Part shown: positions 32,401 through 33,446 of the stretch, one piece after another
Position numbering within the stretch: the stretch's first letter is position 1
Layout: every line of letters starts with the position of its first letter
IMG/VR virus record: IMGVR_UViG_3300042691_010182
Span: 1-33,446 of that record
Reading direction: 5' to 3' (one strand)
DNA from: a virus
Length of the DNA: 33,446 nucleotides
The notes under the pieces: generated by a model
What the model saw: the letters and a program-made list of their open reading frames with translations, nothing else
The model's database searches: none
Told to the model about the DNA's origin: nothing
Made by a program: the position numbers and the translations under genes

Positions 32401-33446
32401 TGGCGGCAACCTCACCTCACAGTTTGAAGTTGCTACTGCGGCAAACGGAACTGCCGGCGGAACCGCTTCGTTTACTACGCGCTTCTTCGTCGACGCCGAC
32501 GGCCGTGCGTGCTTGAACAACAATAACGTAACTGACGCATGGGCTAAGTGGCGGTTTGGCGGCAACATACCAACGTCGTCCAATCAGTCTGTAGTATCAG
32601 ATGCTCGATACACGATTCCTAGCGGAACAACGAATTTCTGCTTGGGCTACCAAAGTTTCGCGTCAACGGAAGCGGCCTCTTTCACGCTCACGACGCTAAA
32701 GCATTACAGCGCAGAGCAAGGAACTATTGGCGCAGGATCGGCAATTACCGACCAGATTGCATTTTTTGCCGATAGTGGACTGACGGGCGCAACCAACAAC
32801 TACGGCTTCTACAGCAACATCGCCTCTGGCACAAACCGCTGGAACTTCTATGCAGCGGGGACGGCGCAGAATTATTTTGCTGGTAACGTCGGTATTGGTG
32901 TGTCGCCGGGCTATAGGCTAGATGTGTCCTCATCTAACGTTGTTGGGCGGTTTACATCGTCAACGGCTTTTGCAGGAACTTTGTTTGTATCGTCTACTAC
33001 TACAGGGAATGGGCGGTACGTTGCGGCAGAAGCCGATGCAATGACTTTTGGTCGGTACGGTGTTGCGGAGCACATGCGTATTACGTCGGGCGGCGAAGTT
33101 TATATTGCCGGAACCACCGACCAAGGCGCATACAACTTGCAATGCAACGGCACAGGCGTATGGGGTGCGGGTGCTTACGTCAACGGCTCTGACGCACGGT
33201 TGAAGGACAACATCCAATCGCTTGATTCCGGACTTGATGTCGTCAAGGCCATTCGTCCCGTGACGTTCCAGTACAAGCCGGACTACAGCAAGGATCAGAG
33301 CGTACAGCCCGGTTTCATCGCGCAGGAATTGCAGACTGCGATGGCGGGTAAAGCCTACCTTGAAGGCGTGGTGCAGGAAGGGCCGAACCATCTTAACGTG
33401 GCGTATCAGAATATTATTCCGATTTTGGTCAAAGCGATCCAAGAAT
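29477..33446 (+). CDS. Tailspike with S74 intramolecular chaperone (partial at 3' end)
   Basis: The gene runs off the window; 1323 codons are seen with no stop. Residues 1-125 form a T7 gp17-like attachment domain (TARVSYSGNGTTTVFPVPFY, then TDFLPNDRLPAESLEQTVDK). From about residue 166, VTDFGATGDGTTDDTAAIQ begins a pectate-lyase-like right-handed beta-helix, usual in polysaccharide-degrading tailspikes. Near 384-445 a small inserted beta domain occurs. Residues about 648-753 look like a carbohydrate-binding sandwich. The C-terminus has NGSDARLKDNIQSLDSG: Ser1238 and Lys1243 form the S74 dyad that cleaves the chaperone off after trimer folding. The remaining chaperone end lies beyond 33446. 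GAGG precedes the ATG. Confidence 0.9.
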   Translation, partial: MTVSSTTARVSYSGNGTTTVFPVPFYFLANSDLLVVLRSSAGIETQQTLNTNYTVTGAGVLSGGSVTMTVAPPSGTSLTILRNVALTQTTDFLPNDRLPAESLEQTVDKLTMIVQQLDDSSDRSIKFPITDLPSISAVLPSSSSRAGKFLKFSSTGSPTAEAVPTFAVSVTDFGATGDGTTDDTAAIQTAVNTAYMLFFPAGTYKVTSPITLRSNNHLFGEGASSVISYTGTATSQGALYANSGSASTYVENLVVRDLKVLGDVAASGFSEFVHLISFHGVRNCLIDSCEIVGFRGDGIIFGSGLNDNPLPNSSTERHNVDVTVTNCYIDGVNNDNRNGVSVIDGNGVTIENNYFIRCSRSTMPGAIDIEPDAGVFYSRTGDLSAGSDVVTNTNTTGLLAGMSVLSANIPFGVTIASIDSPTQFTLSSGAGVSAGTGVTISAGYFSNFHVIRDISIRNNHILDCRGGVAPITIFLPIQTWTTPASGFLIEGNYIDTPNAPGNQTSGILCELGNPFAVPIPIPPITEATPNLGIRILNNYIKFPNAGPGRGIVVWNVNDTIIDGNEFVGGSVSIIGWPNTAVYDLALTNNAFRNVNGTGDYAVTVNGGERLTFEGNTFIDCGATSGAARGAIEFAGNEMLANNTFASGASWITGTGWSIGAGVATKSPGTQSSLAQTLTIPTAASVTYKLTYTITRSAGTITPRFTGGTTVTGTSRSASGTYTEYITAVSGTVTFELLADAAFDGTVDNVYLVRGWSRYVDIVNNTFASPGGTFTQQAVRDSGHGFDAATNRFIGNSLLAGSNQFLADITLNNNPVALNNNIPNLGIGANPTTYALTVDTGGVPAASFKSTTGGPQAIATDGTVTQIVGYAATTYAFNGATSNHPWALLTNNTPRIEVSAAAGNVLFNTGNVGIGHGPNVWSASSKALQIGSWASLATDASNRPVWVNNAFLNASNVYEYINNGPALRVRLFPDTAGGNLTSQFEVATAANGTAGGTASFTTRFFVDADGRACLNNNNVTDAWAKWRFGGNIPTSSNQSVVSDARYTIPSGTTNFCLGYQSFASTEAASFTLTTLKHYSAEQGTIGAGSAITDQIAFFADSGLTGATNNYGFYSNIASGTNRWNFYAAGTAQNYFAGNVGIGVSPGYRLDVSSSNVVGRFTSSTAFAGTLFVSSTTTGNGRYVAAEADAMTFGRYGVAEHMRITSGGEVYIAGTTDQGAYNLQCNGTGVWGAGAYVNGSDARLKDNIQSLDSGLDVVKAIRPVTFQYKPDYSKDQSVQPGFIAQELQTAMAGKAYLEGVVQEGPNHLNVAYQNIIPILVKAIQE

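Noticed and set aside
1-33446. tRNA genes, CRISPR arrays, integrase and attachment sites
   Set aside because: No cloverleaf, regular repeat-spacer pattern, recombinase motif or core duplication was seen on either strand.

Overview
This window looks like the packaging, lysis and virion half of a short-tailed (podovirus-type) bacteriophage genome. It is GC-rich, and every gene but one is read rightward. Genes are packed with ATGA, GTGA, TAATG or TGATG overlaps. Family recognition is from protein sequence alone: small and large terminase subunits, podovirus head-to-tail connector, scaffold and Phage_capsid_2-type major capsid protein, T7 gp11/gp12-like tail tubular proteins, a gp13-to-gp16-like internal virion protein series, and a tailspike with a T7 gp17-like N-terminus. 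The codon use and gene families suggest a proteobacterial host, but nothing in the window names it. No integrase, repressor, polymerase, tRNA or CRISPR array is seen, so lifestyle and replication type cannot be judged.

Layout: 1-325 is a non-coding leader rich in possible hairpins. 326-3116 holds a cluster of small early-looking genes: unknown proteins, a PDDEXK nuclease, two Cys-rich zinc-binding candidates, a tiny membrane protein and three very basic small proteins. 3116-5405 is the terminase pair, split by an HNH endonuclease gene on the opposite strand. 5431-8178 is a fibre cassette between terminase and portal, including a carbohydrate-binding tail fibre with AT-richer codon use than its neighbours. 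8181-9848 is the portal. 9852-11306 is the lysis cassette (coiled-coil membrane protein, tiny membrane protein, three-TM holin, GH24 endolysin). 11198-13225 holds accessory genes including a metallophosphoesterase and a Bbp19-like protein. 13218-16560 is scaffold, terminator, structured leader, capsid, decoration-like protein, second terminator, small structural protein and tail tubular A. 16561-29466 is tail tubular B and the internal virion proteins, ending in a 2332-residue polyvalent protein with an embedded RadC/JAB domain. 29477 to the window end is a tailspike with a C-terminal S74 intramolecular chaperone, cut by the window edge.

Together the genes cover DNA packaging, head assembly, the short tail, proteins probably ejected with the DNA, two receptor-binding systems and lysis. 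The most unusual points are overlapping coding: a 74-codon reading frame inside the polyvalent protein gene with its own Shine-Dalgarno sequence and better codon bias than the parent frame, a second nested start inside the endolysin gene, and two long overlapping frames near 1.8 kb. Next are two hairpin-rich untranslated regions, one directly before the capsid gene.
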